Assembly (NCBI GenBank): GCA_009193035.1
Contig: SWDT01000084.1
Span: forward strand, 124,001-188,000
Direction: 5' to 3'
Length of the DNA stretch: 64,000 nt
Origin: Halicephalobus mephisto
Lineage: Eukaryota > Nematoda > Chromadorea > Rhabditida > Panagrolaimidae
Part shown: piece after piece, positions 10,228-21,518 of the stretch
Numbering within the stretch: the stretch's first letter is position 1
Layout of the letters: every line of letters begins with the position of its first letter
Made by a program: the position numbers and the translations under genes
The notes under the pieces: model-generated
Database searches by the model: none
Seen by the model: only the letters and a program-made list of their open reading frames with translations
What the model was told of the DNA's origin: nothing

Positions 10228-11243
10228 CTCCATTGTCATTTTGAAATCGCGAAAAATAATAAATTTGTTCAACTAAAATTCCGTAGAAATTTGTGAAATC
10301 CAATGGGAGATCCAGAATCCTAAAATTTTTGAAGTTTTCTAAAATCTTGAAAAATTTCAAAGCTTCCAGAATCCTCGTGGAAGTTCTTCGAATACAGTAG
10401 GAGATCCTGAAGTTTTCAATTTTCTGAATAGTATACTTTTATAAATTCGTTTCGGAATAATTTTTAAATATTTTTATTTTTCAATTTTTATAAATTTTTA
10501 AAAATACGAAATTTAAGATTTTAAAATTTCCAAACGATTTCGTAACATCTTCTGTTTTCAACTTCCTTAATACTATGCTTCTGGAAATTCGTTTCGAGAT
10601 AATTTTTAATTTTGTAATTTTTGAAATTTTGTAATTTTTGAATTTCCTCGAAAAATACGAAATTTAGGACTCTAAAAGTTCACAAAAATCATCTTAAGAT
10701 CAGTTCGGTAAAATATTAATTTATAATTTTCATAATAGTGTGGTTGCCGATGAAAAACAATTCGAAAATGTTGAGCGTGTTTTAGGCCAGAGAGCGAGCA
10801 ATTTCGCAATGGGAATCCTTCTCGCGAGCAGTTGCGAAAGGCCAATCGCCATTCTTTTATCTTTTCTCTGCAGAGAGCGGTCGGTTTTCCTTCTCTCTGG
10901 AGTTTTACACGGACAAACAATCCTACTTGTGAGGAGAATGTCGACCGTCAATTCTCTTTTTTTGTCACTTCCCGCGTGTGCGAGTGTTAGGACCAATTTT
11001 TCTTTTTTTCATTTTTGATTTCCCGCCTTGTCTCATTTCTCATCAACTTTGTTCTTTCCTAATTTTTTCATATATAATTTTTATTTTTGGCACTTTTTGT
11101 GTAAATTCAGTGCCAGTGGGTTTTTAAAAGTGATATATAATATTTGTAAGACTTATTAATTATGATTGTAGTTTCAAGTCTCTTCTTGGAACTTGGTTAT
11201 TCAAGCTTGATTGGTATTTGCCAGCCAGGAAATCGGTCTGTTT
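10228..11243. promoter_or_regulatory. Intergenic region and probable promoter / 5' UTR of the strawberry-notch gene
   Basis: The first part (10270-10640) is degenerate TTC/GAA-type repeat. The stretch 10780-11030 is a GC-richer island with GCGAG/GCGAAA motifs and C/T-rich runs, which looks like a core promoter. The start ATG of the downstream gene is at 11244. Short open frames on both strands of the island have no protein-like composition. Confidence 0.45.
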
Positions 11244-14200
11244 ATGTCGCGTCCAGTCAGCATACTCGTTCCGCTGAACCGCAAGCCTCCAGAAGGCACT
11301 CCAGATGAACCAGATGGCGGAGTCAGGGTGAGTTTTAACTAATTTATAATTTTCCAAGTCACGCATCTTCCATCACTTATTCCATATATATTTCTTAACT
11401 TTCTACTATACCTACACGGCTAAAATTACGAAACATACCCATATATACGTATATTATAGTTTTATAAGTATACCTACATCAAGGAAATTAGGTAAAATAT
11501 AGGTTACATGTATTTTGTCACTTATTCCATATATTTCGAAACCTTCCACTATACCTACATGGCTAAAATTACGAAACATACTTCCTAATTTTATACACCC
11601 ATATATTACCTAGTTTCCTTCGTTATGACATATTGTAGTTTTAAAATTACACATATTCCCTCGTTACTTTTATATATGTCATAATGCTAAAATTGAGCAT
11701 TTTACAATTGCATTTATTCATTTCGTAAGTTTAAAATATCTTGATTTTACTGTATATGCATGTATGTGTCCTAATTTTCTGGTTTTATATAGTTCGTAGG
11801 TTCCACACTATGTATGGATTTTGTAGTTTTATTTTTTTCCATTTTGTCATGTGTTTTTGCAGCTTACAACCACGACGACGTTTGTGGAATGTTTCCCGAA
11901 GAAAGTCAGAACTGGAGGACCACATCCTCACAAAATCGTGGAAACGACATCCATGAATGCCGTTGATCCGCCGAATGTGACGATATCGTTGGCTATTCCT
12001 GAGATCTGGATTGATAATGGCAGATTGTCGTGTGTACAGATGGAAGCGGTTATTTATGCTTGTCAAAGTCATGAACAATTTCTTCCTGATGGACAAAGAA
12101 GAGGATTTCTCATTGGTATGTGTAATTTTTGGGATTTTTATAATTGTTTATTTAGGTGATGGAGCTGGAGTCGGAAAAGGAAGGACAATTGCGGGTATTA
12201 TTATTCACAATTATGAGCTTGGAAGAAAACGAGCCATTTGGCTTAGTGTTTCGACTGATCTCAGATTTGATGCTCAACGGGACATCGAAGATGTAGCTGG
12301 TGCTGGTTATTGTCCGATTTACTTGTTGAACAAATTCAAATATGGAAAAATCCGAGAACAAAATTGTTCGAAAGGAATCATGTTTTCGACCTATGCTTCA
12401 TTGATCGGAAAATCGAAAACGGGTGAAAGCAGATTGAATCAGTTGATCGAATGGTTCGGAAAAGACTACGACGGAGTTTTAATTTTCGACGAATGCCATA
12501 GAGCAAAAAACCTATGTCCGAAGGCAGGAACAACCGGCTCGAGTTTAATCGGTCGTTATGTAGTCGAATTGCAGAGGAAACTTCCGAAAGCCCGAGTTGT
12601 TTATGCTTCTGCAACCGGAGCAACGGAACCAAGAAACATGGCATATATGGAAAGATTGGGCATGTGGGGAGCAGGAACGGCATTTAAGGAGTTTGTTGAT
12701 TTTCTGAACGTAATTGAGAGAAGAGGAATGGGCGCGATGGAACTAGTAGCAATGGACATGAAGGTGAGTAATTATTTATATGGAAGACAAGTTTCATTGG
12801 GGATTATCGAACCTAAAGTTTTGTAGGGTTTTGTATGAGTTTCTGGACTTGTTAATGAACGCTTGAGTGTTTTAGGTATCGATCTTTGACAAATCTGCAG
12901 ATCAGATACTATTTTGAAGACGAATTTCTAGGTTTTGTTAGACGATTAAGTTTCATAGGTCAATTTTCGAAATGTTTTTTATGCAAAGTTGTAAGAATTC
13001 TTTGCGAATGGGCCTCTAAGCATTCAGTAAATGACTCCCTATGGTTGAGAACCAATTTTTAGATGTTCTTCCAAATTGGTTGTAGATAAACGAATCTGTT
13101 TTAACTTTCAACTTTCTGGTAATTTAGTGTTTCCTCGGTCATTGATTGGCTGTTTTAATTTGAATAAACTACCAATCATTGAATGTTTGCTGACCATTTG
13201 TTTATGTTGTTTTGATTTTTTCGAATATCATCAAAATTAAAAAGTGACGAAATAATTTCAGAGGAGAGGACTGTACATTGCTCGTCAGTTGTCGTTCCAT
13301 GGAGTCGATTTCGATGTCTATGAAGTTCCGTTAACAGCGGAATACAAAAAAGTATATGATGATGCTGTTGCTTTTTGGGCTGAATTACAGAATCAATTTA
13401 CGAAAGCTTTCAATGTTCTTCATCTTCATAAAAAGAAAACTTTCAAATCTGCATGGACTCATTTCTATTCTACTTGTCAGAGATTTTTTAAACATCTTTG
13501 TATTGCAGTAAAAGTCCCGATGTGTGTTGAAATAACGAAAAAAGCAATTGAACAAGGAAAATGCGTGGTTATTGGACTTCAATCAACGGGAGAATCTCAG
13601 ACGAATGAAGCACTCGATGAAGTTGATGGTGAACTTGAGGAATTTGTATCGACTCCTAAGCAATTGTTAATAACGTTAATTGAGAAATATTTTCCTATTG
13701 ATTTGGATGGTGAGATAGACGAAAGAGATCCAATGAAAGCATTGTTTAATAGTATTGATGCAGAAGAAAGAAGATGGAAAAGAAGTAAGTTTTGTAATTT
13801 TAAATAATTTCATAAGTTAGAGTTTTGTAATTTTAAATAATTTCATATTAATTAGAATTTTGGGATTTTATATAGAAATTCAATAATTTATTAGAGAAGA
13901 AATCCTTTTTGACAATTCTACGTACGGAAAATCAAAGTTTATGCACTTTGGAAATTAAATTTCTTATAGTTTTGTATAGAAAAACTCGAATTTAATAATT
14001 TTACGGAAACAAATCAAATTTTTTATGGTTCTATTTAAAGGCAGAATGAAGTTTTGGAATTTCATATAATTAAATTTTTTAGTTTTATAATGAAAATAGA
14101 AATTCCGATGTAAGGTTGGCTTTTTGATACCAAATCAAAATTTTCATATATGGTTATTTTCGAAAGTAGGGGAATTTGGATTGAGGTGTTTTTTTGAAAA

Positions 14201-16954
14201 TCTAGCCAAATGAACTGGTTTTGAAATAATGATTGCGAAATAAATCTGCATAAGCGGAAATTGTCACATTTGTTATTTTCCCGCCAGTTTTTGGAACTTT
14301 GATTCAAAAGAATTAATCATTTGGTAATTTTAGAAAACAATATTCCATTGGACTATGCTATTCTTCAAAAAGAAGCAAAAAGAAAAAAGTTGGAAGAATT
14401 AGACGAAGAAATGGACGAAGAAGACGATGATGGAGAAGAGGATGACGAGGATTCATCTGGAAGCTCCTCAGGAGAAGAATCGGATGATGAAGAATCAGAA
14501 TCTTCTGAATCAGGTGTGGAAGAAAATGGAGCAACTGATTTGGTGAATGTTTTGATGAATGAATTGGGGTCGGATTCTTCTGATGATGAACATCATTCTG
14601 ATACGGAAGATTCGACGAAAAGATACGATGAAGATGATGAGTCAGCTGCGCTTAGTCTTTTTTGTATGGACTTTAACGGGAAAATAGAAGATCCGTGGGC
14701 TCATAGACAAAAAGTAATAGATGATAGGAAGGATAAAAACATGAACAAGAAAATGAAGCCTGTTGTTAAAAATGAAAAAAGGAAAAAAAAGAAGAAACAG
14801 AAAAGTTCGAAAATTTTTGATGTTGCGAAAAGTTTGGCAGAAGAATTTAAAACGGATACGGTAGAATCGACGAGTACGAGCAGTGTTGAGAACGACAATA
14901 ATGAACTTTTGAAATTGGATCTGATGAAAATTCCAAAAGAAGAGATTAATGTGACTTTGATGTCGATTAAGGATGAATTACTCGATAGAGCTAAGAAAAT
15001 AGGAGAAACGTTGCCGATTAATACGTTGGATGCTTTGATTGATCAATTGGGTGGATCGGAGAAAGTGGCAGAAATGACTGGTAGAAGAGGACGAGTGATA
15101 AGATTATCGGATGGAACAACGGGATATCAGAGGAGAAATGATGGTGAAAATATTAATTTGGATTTGATTAATATTCAAGAAAAAGATCATTTTATGAATG
15201 GTGATAAACTTGTAGCAATTATATCAGAAGCTGCTAGTTCAGGAATTTCTCTTCATGCAGATAAAAGAGCGCCGAATAAAAGAAAAAGAGTACATATTAC
15301 GATGGAATTACCATGGTCAGCAGATAGGGCTGTTCAACAATTTGGTAGAACTCATAGATCAAATCAAGAATATCCTCCTGAATATTTGTTTTTAATTTCA
15401 GAACTTGCTGGAGAAAAAAGATTTGTTTCAACAGCAAGTAAAAGATTACAAAGTTTAGGAGCATTGACACATGGTGATAGAAGAGCTGTAGCAGAATCTG
15501 ATGATCTTGGAAGATTTAGTATTGAAAATAAATATGGTTTAAGAGCAATGAATAGTTTATTTCAATATTTCTTAAATCCTAACAGTAATCGACCATGTCC
15601 ACCGAGAAATGAATTAGGAAATAAGGAATTTTATGAATGTAAGTTTTTTATTAAAATTTTTTAGAATTTTTAACCCAAGTTTGAAAATTTAATTTTTTAA
15701 AAATAGTATTTTTGGAATTTTTGATTTGGATTTTAAAAAGTTTAAAAATTGAGGAAATGTAGTTTTTTAGAATGTTTTATGCAAATTTTTGGTTTATTAG
15801 AATTTTGAAGTTTGGGGATTGAGAAAAGTTTGTTTTTTGGTGTTTTATGAATGATTTCGAAACTTGGAAATCTCTCGGGAGTTTTGAAAATCAAGATAAA
15901 ATTTCTGCCATGTTGTGGAATTTGGTGAAAAATTCAAACTTTGAACGATCATTTTGAGATAATTCGATAAATTTTGAAATTTTTAGAATTGGTTTTTAAA
16001 ATAATATGAAAAAAAATGTTTTTATGCTGTAATTTTTAGTTGCTCGAAGTCATATGGAGAGAGTTGGAATCATCAAGAAAGTCAATGGAACATATGTGAT
16101 TGACAGAGAAAACGCGGGAATGAACAAATTCCTAAACAGATTACTTCTGATGCCGGTTGATGTTCAAAATGCAATTTTTGACTATTTTATGGCGTTGTTT
16201 GATTGCATTGTGAGACTTTGCAAAAATGAAGGAACCTATGACAACGGTACGATGGACCTAGGAGCTGGATCAGATGTCGTTTCGAAAGCGGATACAAAAG
16301 TTTTCCAAGGATTACAATCGGGAATGCCGTTTGAAGTTTTGCTTCATAGAGTACAAATTGACAGAGGTATGAGTTGGAATGATGTCTCGGCAATTGCTAA
16401 AATTCACAATAGAGGAATATTTGTCTATAATTTAATGCCAAAAACAAATCGAATGTCAGTGTATTTTGTTTATGGTATGGAAAATTCGAATGTATGGTAT
16501 GTTGTTCGACCTAATATGGGCAGAATTCAAAAACATGGATCCATGACTCAATTTATTGCAAATCATAGAAGATTTACGAATTTGGATGATGCTAAACAAG
16601 CGTGGGATTATCAATATGAAGGTAATTTTTGAAATTTTTGTATTTTTTTAAAAGGTTTTTTTAGCGACGAAAACTATGTGTCATCATAAGTTTAGTCTTG
16701 GTAATGAACATGAAACTTGCGAAATTGGAAGAAGAATCCGAACGTACTATGTATTAGGAGGAGCTGTTTTGAGTGCATGGAAAGCGGTTGAAGCTGCAAT
16801 ACCTCCCAAGAAACATGGTGGACATATTCAAATTGTCAGAATTCCAACAGATCAAGAGAAATTAGTCGGTGTACTTGTTGCTCCACAAACAGTGAATGGT
16901 TTACTACGAGAACTTGGAACAAATTACAATGCTCGACTTGTACGGACATATTGA
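11244..16954 (+). CDS. Strawberry notch homologue (SBNO), DExH helicase-like nuclear regulator
   Basis: Exons: 11244-11327, 11863-12115, 12156-12763, 13262-13784, 14334-15638, 16040-16621, 16665-16954; total 3645 nt, 1214 aa. Strawberry notch proteins are SF2 helicase-like nuclear co-regulators acting in Notch/EGFR signalling; the C. elegans member is nsh-1/let-765. Visible: Walker [12 protein letters not shown] (about 113-123), DExH box FDECHRAKN (about 223-231), [20 protein letters not shown], a long Asp/Glu/Ser acidic stretch (about 515-590) followed by a Lys-rich stretch, the family signature [26 protein letters not shown], and motif [12 protein letters not shown] (about 825), then the conserved C-terminal [10 protein letters not shown] and [10 protein letters not shown] region. 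The N-terminus is short: only about 110 residues precede Walker A, whereas other members have several hundred, so a longer isoform starting upstream is possible. It ends 133 bp from the convergent endophilin stop. Confidence 0.95.
11370..11700. repeat. Direct and inverted repeats in the first intron of the SBNO gene
   Basis: CACTTATTCCATATAT, CTATACCTACAnGGC and TAAAATTACGAAACATAC occur in the same order at 11373-11443 and 11517-11582. Between and beyond them, AAGGAAATTAGGTAA is matched by the inverted TTACCTAGTTTCCTT. It may be a decayed MITE. Confidence 0.45.
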
Positions 16955-17087
16955 TTTCATTTTTAAATTTATTTTTAAAAATTGAACATTCTCTTTTGTT
17001 GACTATCTAATTTTTACGGTTGTTTTTTTACGAAATACGGTTTATGGCAGATGATTTATCCATCTGTGTTGTTATGAATATTTTTTT

Positions 17088-19267
17088 TTAAATAATTTCA
17101 AGAAAACTAAGGGGTACTCTTCCTCTTTTTCCACTTTTTTCAGCCATAACATAATCAGGATCAATACCGGGTAATCTGTAAACGATTAATATATCATTTA
17201 ATCTTACAGATAATTCTTGTGGTGATATTGCTTCATAATCCATAATAACTCTTGCTTGTTTAGTTCCCATATCATTTGGATCTAATTTTTTAACATCATT
17301 TGATTGTCCTTGATCAATATTCACTGAATATGAATTAAAGTTACCATTGTAACTTTCATCTTGAATTAAATTAGATCCTGATTGATTAACTCTGAAAATA
17401 AAATTTTTTTCAAATATAATTTTCATGTACAAAAATATGGCAAAAAAAATTTCTGACTAAATAAGTAGGAATGACAAAACAATAATCTCTTGCACAACTA
17501 TCATTTCATGGTACTATAAGGGTGAAAAATATGGAGATCAAACCACAACACATGATTCAATTCTACAATCCAAGTCCGGAATCTGTACTCGGGCAACTGA
17601 AAAAATCACAAATAACAACATCTATTAATTTATTTATATAAAACTTACCCATTTAGTTCTCTTTGTAAATCTGCCATATGTTGATGAGCAGTTGCATAGA
17701 AGTTCATTTGAGCTTCAACAAAATCGCGTAAACATTTCAATTGATTATTCTAAAAATATAAAATTATTTCTATATAAAAATCAAAACTCACATGTGCAGT
17801 TTGAATTCCTTCAAGCAGCAATTTCGTTATTTCAACTTGTTTATCGAATTCCGCCTGAGCAACTCTCAAGTCAGCTTCTGCCTAAAATACTCAACAATAA
17901 ACATTCATATATCAAATAAAACCACAAAAAAACACCAAAAATAACCCACAAATTACAAAAAAAACCACTAACAACATCCAAAAAACCAAAAATACCCTAA
18001 AAAATTACAAAAAACATCCCTTTAACCACTAAAAACACCAAAAATAATCCCAAAACTATTCCAAAAACCACAAAAACACCATATTTAGAACAATTTTTCA
18101 CCTGTTCTATAGTAAATCCAGTTGGATTCTTAGTACCTTGCTTAAAATTCACTCATATTAGAAAAAATAAAAAATTTCCCTTAAATATCCAAAAAAACTT
18201 ACCACTGCTTGAGATTCTAGAGTTTTAGCTTTCTTTAATCTACTTTTACAGGAATCCAAATCGAGTCTTTTTCCTTGAAGAATTTTTCTTTCTTTCTGGA
18301 TCGTTTTCATATCACCTTCCAAGAATCTTCTAATCGGCAAAAGAGTATTATTTGCTGAATTTGTCAAAAATTCTCTCTCAGCTGTTCCTAATTTGAATTC
18401 CGTCTGAGCTACTCTATTTAAGGCTGATCCATAAGGCGTTGAAGGTCCAAATTCATTTGCTGCATCTTGCATTGCTTGTCCAAGATGTTCTAGATTATTT
18501 TGTCTTGACCCTTCTTTTTTAAGTTCTAGTTTTTCATAAAACACATCTTCCATTCGAACAGCTAAAATTTCAAAATTCCCATTCGTCAAATTTTTCTTTT
18601 TTTTTTGATATATTATCCTTTATACCGGCATTCATCGATTCCCTTTTTAGTCAATTTTCTCTAAGTATAGAAAAAAAAGTCCTAGTCTAGTCAGAAACAA
18701 TGAAAAATGCCGTCCTGGATGCCTGCTGTGAAAAAAATTGGGCAAAGCAAAAGAGTAAGATGCGCTTAAGCAATTTTTATGGCTCGCTGACTAGTTTTCT
18801 CTGCCACTACTTGTGAACAAAAAAACTAAGAACCGTCATTTTTCCTACTTATCAAAAAAATGCCATTGGCAAAAAACGAACGAATGATGTTTACAAAGCA
18901 CAACGGAAGTTTGCATACATCTCCATAATCGATTTTTGCTTCTTTTTTAAACATAGGAAATTGAATACCTATCCTCTTAAATTTTTTTGTTTTACGTCAA
19001 ATAAAGCAATAAACCAACTTGGATTTGGCTGAAGATAAGACTCCAGACATGAGAGTAGCTTCTTTGTGTGTTCTTCTGTTTTATCTGCTCGTTGAAGCAA
19101 GTTCTCAAAGTGAGCATCAAGTTCTGTTTTTTCTGCTTTTAAAAAAGTTTCTTCGGTTAACTGAAAAAATAAAATCGATATATCGAAAAAACTTAAAATC
19201 AAACTTGTTTGGCACGACTAAAGAATCCGCTGGCATCACTGGCAAGTTTCTTCAAGTTAAAATCCAT
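17088..19267 (-). CDS. Endophilin-B-type N-BAR/SH3 protein (365 aa)
   Basis: Exons (transcript order): 19267-19205, 19160-19019, 18561-18203, 18140-18102, 17881-17792, 17749-17649, 17391-17088; total 1098 nt. Endophilins bind and curve membranes through an N-BAR domain and recruit partners through an SH3 domain; the B type acts in endosome/autophagy and membrane trafficking. The N-terminus MDFNLKKLASDASGFFSRAKQ is the amphipathic helix. The helical core carries RMEDVFYEKLELKKEGSRQN, FGPSTPYGSALNRVAQTE and VEITKLLLEGIQTAH. The SH3 domain is at the C-terminus (ARVIMDYEAISPQELSVRLND to VPLSFLEII). The length equals that of human endophilin B1 as I recall it. The 39-nt exon (QGTKNPTGFTIEQ) is in frame on both sides and may be alternatively spliced. 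C. elegans erp-1 is the likely counterpart. Confidence 0.93.
18562..19018 (-). other. Endophilin intron with a non-repetitive island
   Basis: The segment 18600-18960 lacks the satellite character of other introns. It contains mixed sequence such as GCATTCATCGATTCCC, GCCGTCCTGGATGCCTGCTG and TGCCATTGGC. No exon could be joined in frame, so it is a candidate internal regulatory region or alternative first exon. Confidence 0.25.
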
Positions 19268-21050
19268 TTTGGCAAGGTGGAGTAAATCTGAAAAACGATA
19301 AAATTATTGTATACTAAGAAAATTAAAAACAATGATATATGAACGCGTAAACAATCAACTTTCAAAAACCCGCACATTGCTCGCAGTTCACGAGGAATAT
19401 GACGAAAGAAGACAGCTATCTTAACATTTAAAAAGTACAAAAATAAAAATAATAAAATATTAAACCAAAAATGATGATATATGAACTCGTAAGCAATCAA
19501 CTTTCAAAAACCCGCACATTGCTCGCAAACTGCGGTACTCCATAGAAGTAATAGAGATTGATTGTCCTACTATTGGTAAGAATAAAGCTAAAAAATTAAA
19601 AACTATGATATATGGACATTGAATGTTAAATTTCCGGAAAAACCAAGTTGCCTGCAGATTGCGGAAATCTATATATAGTAAAAAAAACAAAAACTGATGA
19701 TTCAATTGTTGTAGAAAAAATACGAAATAATGGGAACAATAGAAAATAAATGAATAAAAATAAAAAACAATCATTATGAATACATCAACATTGAATTTCC
19801 GAAAAAACTGCAGATTGCTTGCAGACTATGGGCGATATATAAAAGTAATAAAATTGACTATTGTAAAAAAAATAAAAAAATAGAAAAATAAATTTAAAAA
19901 AATTAACAATATCCAAGCTTTGAAAAACCTTTAGGTTGTCTGCAGACTGTGGGCGATATATAAAAGTAATAAAACTACCCTAATAGAAGAAAAAAAGAAA
20001 TTAAAAATAATGTAAAAATAAGAACAATTTGATATATCCACAAATAAACATTGAACTTTCGAAAGACTGACAGGCTGCGGAAATTTATGGAAATAGGAAA
20101 ACATTACTTCTTCTACTATTAAAATAACAAAACACGAAATTAGGAAATAGTAAAAAAAATAAAGTTTAAAAAATAAAAAAAAATAAATTTTAAAAAATAA
20201 AAAAAAAAATAAATTTTAAAAAATAAAAAAAAGTAAATTTAAAAAAAAAATTAAAAAATAAATTTTGAAAAATAACTTTTAAAATATCGAAGTTGTCTGA
20301 AAATTTGAAAACTCGACATTTGATGAAAATAAAAAATTGATTATTTAATTACTCAAGGAAAAGCTAGAAATTCAAAAAATTTTAAAAAATGTAAAAATAA
20401 AAACTTTAAATTAAAAAAATTAAAATTTTAAAATAAATATTATTTGCAAATTGTAAAAATCAAAGTTTTGTGGGAATTTAAAATTTGATTATTCTATTTT
20501 TGTAGAGAATTAAAAATTTAAAAAAAAAGAAAATGAAAAAAATACGATATATCAATAAATAAAAAATGAATTTTCAAAAACCGGCACATTGCTCACAAAA
20601 TGTAAAAATCGATGTTGGGAATAAAAAAACATCAATTATCCTATTGTTGTAGGGAAAAATTATAAATTAACAAAGTAAAGAAAATTCCAAAAATAAAGCG
20701 ATATATAAACAAGAAAATAATCATTTTCCAAAAAATTAACACGTTGTTCGCGGACTGCAGAAATTGATATCTGACAGAAATCGATTATCCTACTACTATA
20801 AGGAAAAAAATAAAAATAAAGAAATGGTAGAAAATTAAAAGGGAATTAAAAAGTGATATATCCATACCTAAAAGTTGAACATGCCTGCAGAACGGCACGT
20901 TGTTCGCGGACTGCAGAAATTGATATCTGACAGAAATCGATTATCCTACTACTATAAGGAAAAAAATAAAAATAAAAAAATGATAAAAAAGTATAAGGGA
21001 ACTAAAAAGTGATATCCATACCTAAAAGTTGAACATGCCAGAAGAACGGC
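19268..21050. repeat. Degenerate tandem array between endophilin and IFT80 genes
   Basis: About ten diverged units, spaced roughly 100-200 bp, each contain an ATATATnnA, TTGAAnnTTC, and ACTGCAGA or CGCACATTGCTCGC core. The last three (20690-20780, 20870-20960, 21040-21100) are close copies: TTGTTCGCGGACTGCAGAAATTGnTATCTGACAGAAATCGATTATCCTA. Stretches between are A-rich (20130-20280). No coding potential. A related CGCGCAATCTGCAGATTT motif recurs at 59.7-60.07 kb. Confidence 0.65.
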
Positions 21051-21264
21051 ACATTGTTCGCGGACTGCAGAAATTGGTATCTGACAGAAATCGATTATCC
21101 TATCGATGGAGGAGAAATCCAAAATTGTCCCGAGTTAAAAACGAGTCCCATTTTTCGGAAAAGAAAAAACACATGTAGAGCTTGCCATCCTTTCAGAATG
21201 CCCTTCGGCTTGCCGGCGGAAAGGAAATGGAAAGGAAGGCCCGCCCCTGGTCGGGTGTGCCGGA

Positions 21265-21278
21265 GCTACTATGGCAAC
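21265..21278 (+). promoter_or_regulatory. X-box (RFX/DAF-19 site) upstream of IFT80
   Basis: GCTACTATGGCAAC fits the 14-bp X-box consensus RYYNYYWWRRNRAC at every position, and the right half ATGGCAAC is the canonical strong half-site. It lies about 240 bp upstream of the IFT80 start codon on the same strand. In nematodes, DAF-19 binds such sites in promoters of intraflagellar transport genes, including che-2, so position, target and motif agree. Binding itself is inferred. Confidence 0.7.
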
Positions 21279-21494
21279 AAAAATTTCATGTTAAAATTAT
21301 CCGAAAATTTTTTATATTTAATTTTCCATATATCAATTTTTTGTTTTTTATCTTAAAAAACTATAATTATAAATATTTTATTTAAAATAAAAGTAAAATT
21401 TTTCCGATTTTTTCGATTTTTTTTAACTTTTTTGAAAATTTTTCCTTGGACCGATTTGCATCATTTATTGCTTCTGTAATAAGCTAATTTTCAT

Positions 21495-21510
21495 TTTTTA
21501 GGGTTTTCAG
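21495..21510 (+). other. Probable trans-splice (SL) acceptor of IFT80
   Basis: TTTTTTAGGGTTTTCAG ends at 21510, eight bases before the start ATG (21519). No upstream coding exon can be joined. In nematodes this arrangement usually marks spliced-leader addition. Confidence 0.45.
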
Positions 21511-21518
21511 AATACCGG

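Noticed and set aside
10740..11018. 92-codon open frame upstream of strawberry notch
   Set aside because: Composition is not protein-like, open frames exist on both strands of the same GC-rich island, and it cannot be joined to the downstream exons. It was treated as promoter/leader.
17550..17595. Possible extra endophilin exon (minus strand, after TTTTTTCAG)
   Set aside because: It gives a stop after about ten residues and has no donor. Direct splicing of 17649 to 17391 is in frame and yields 365 aa.
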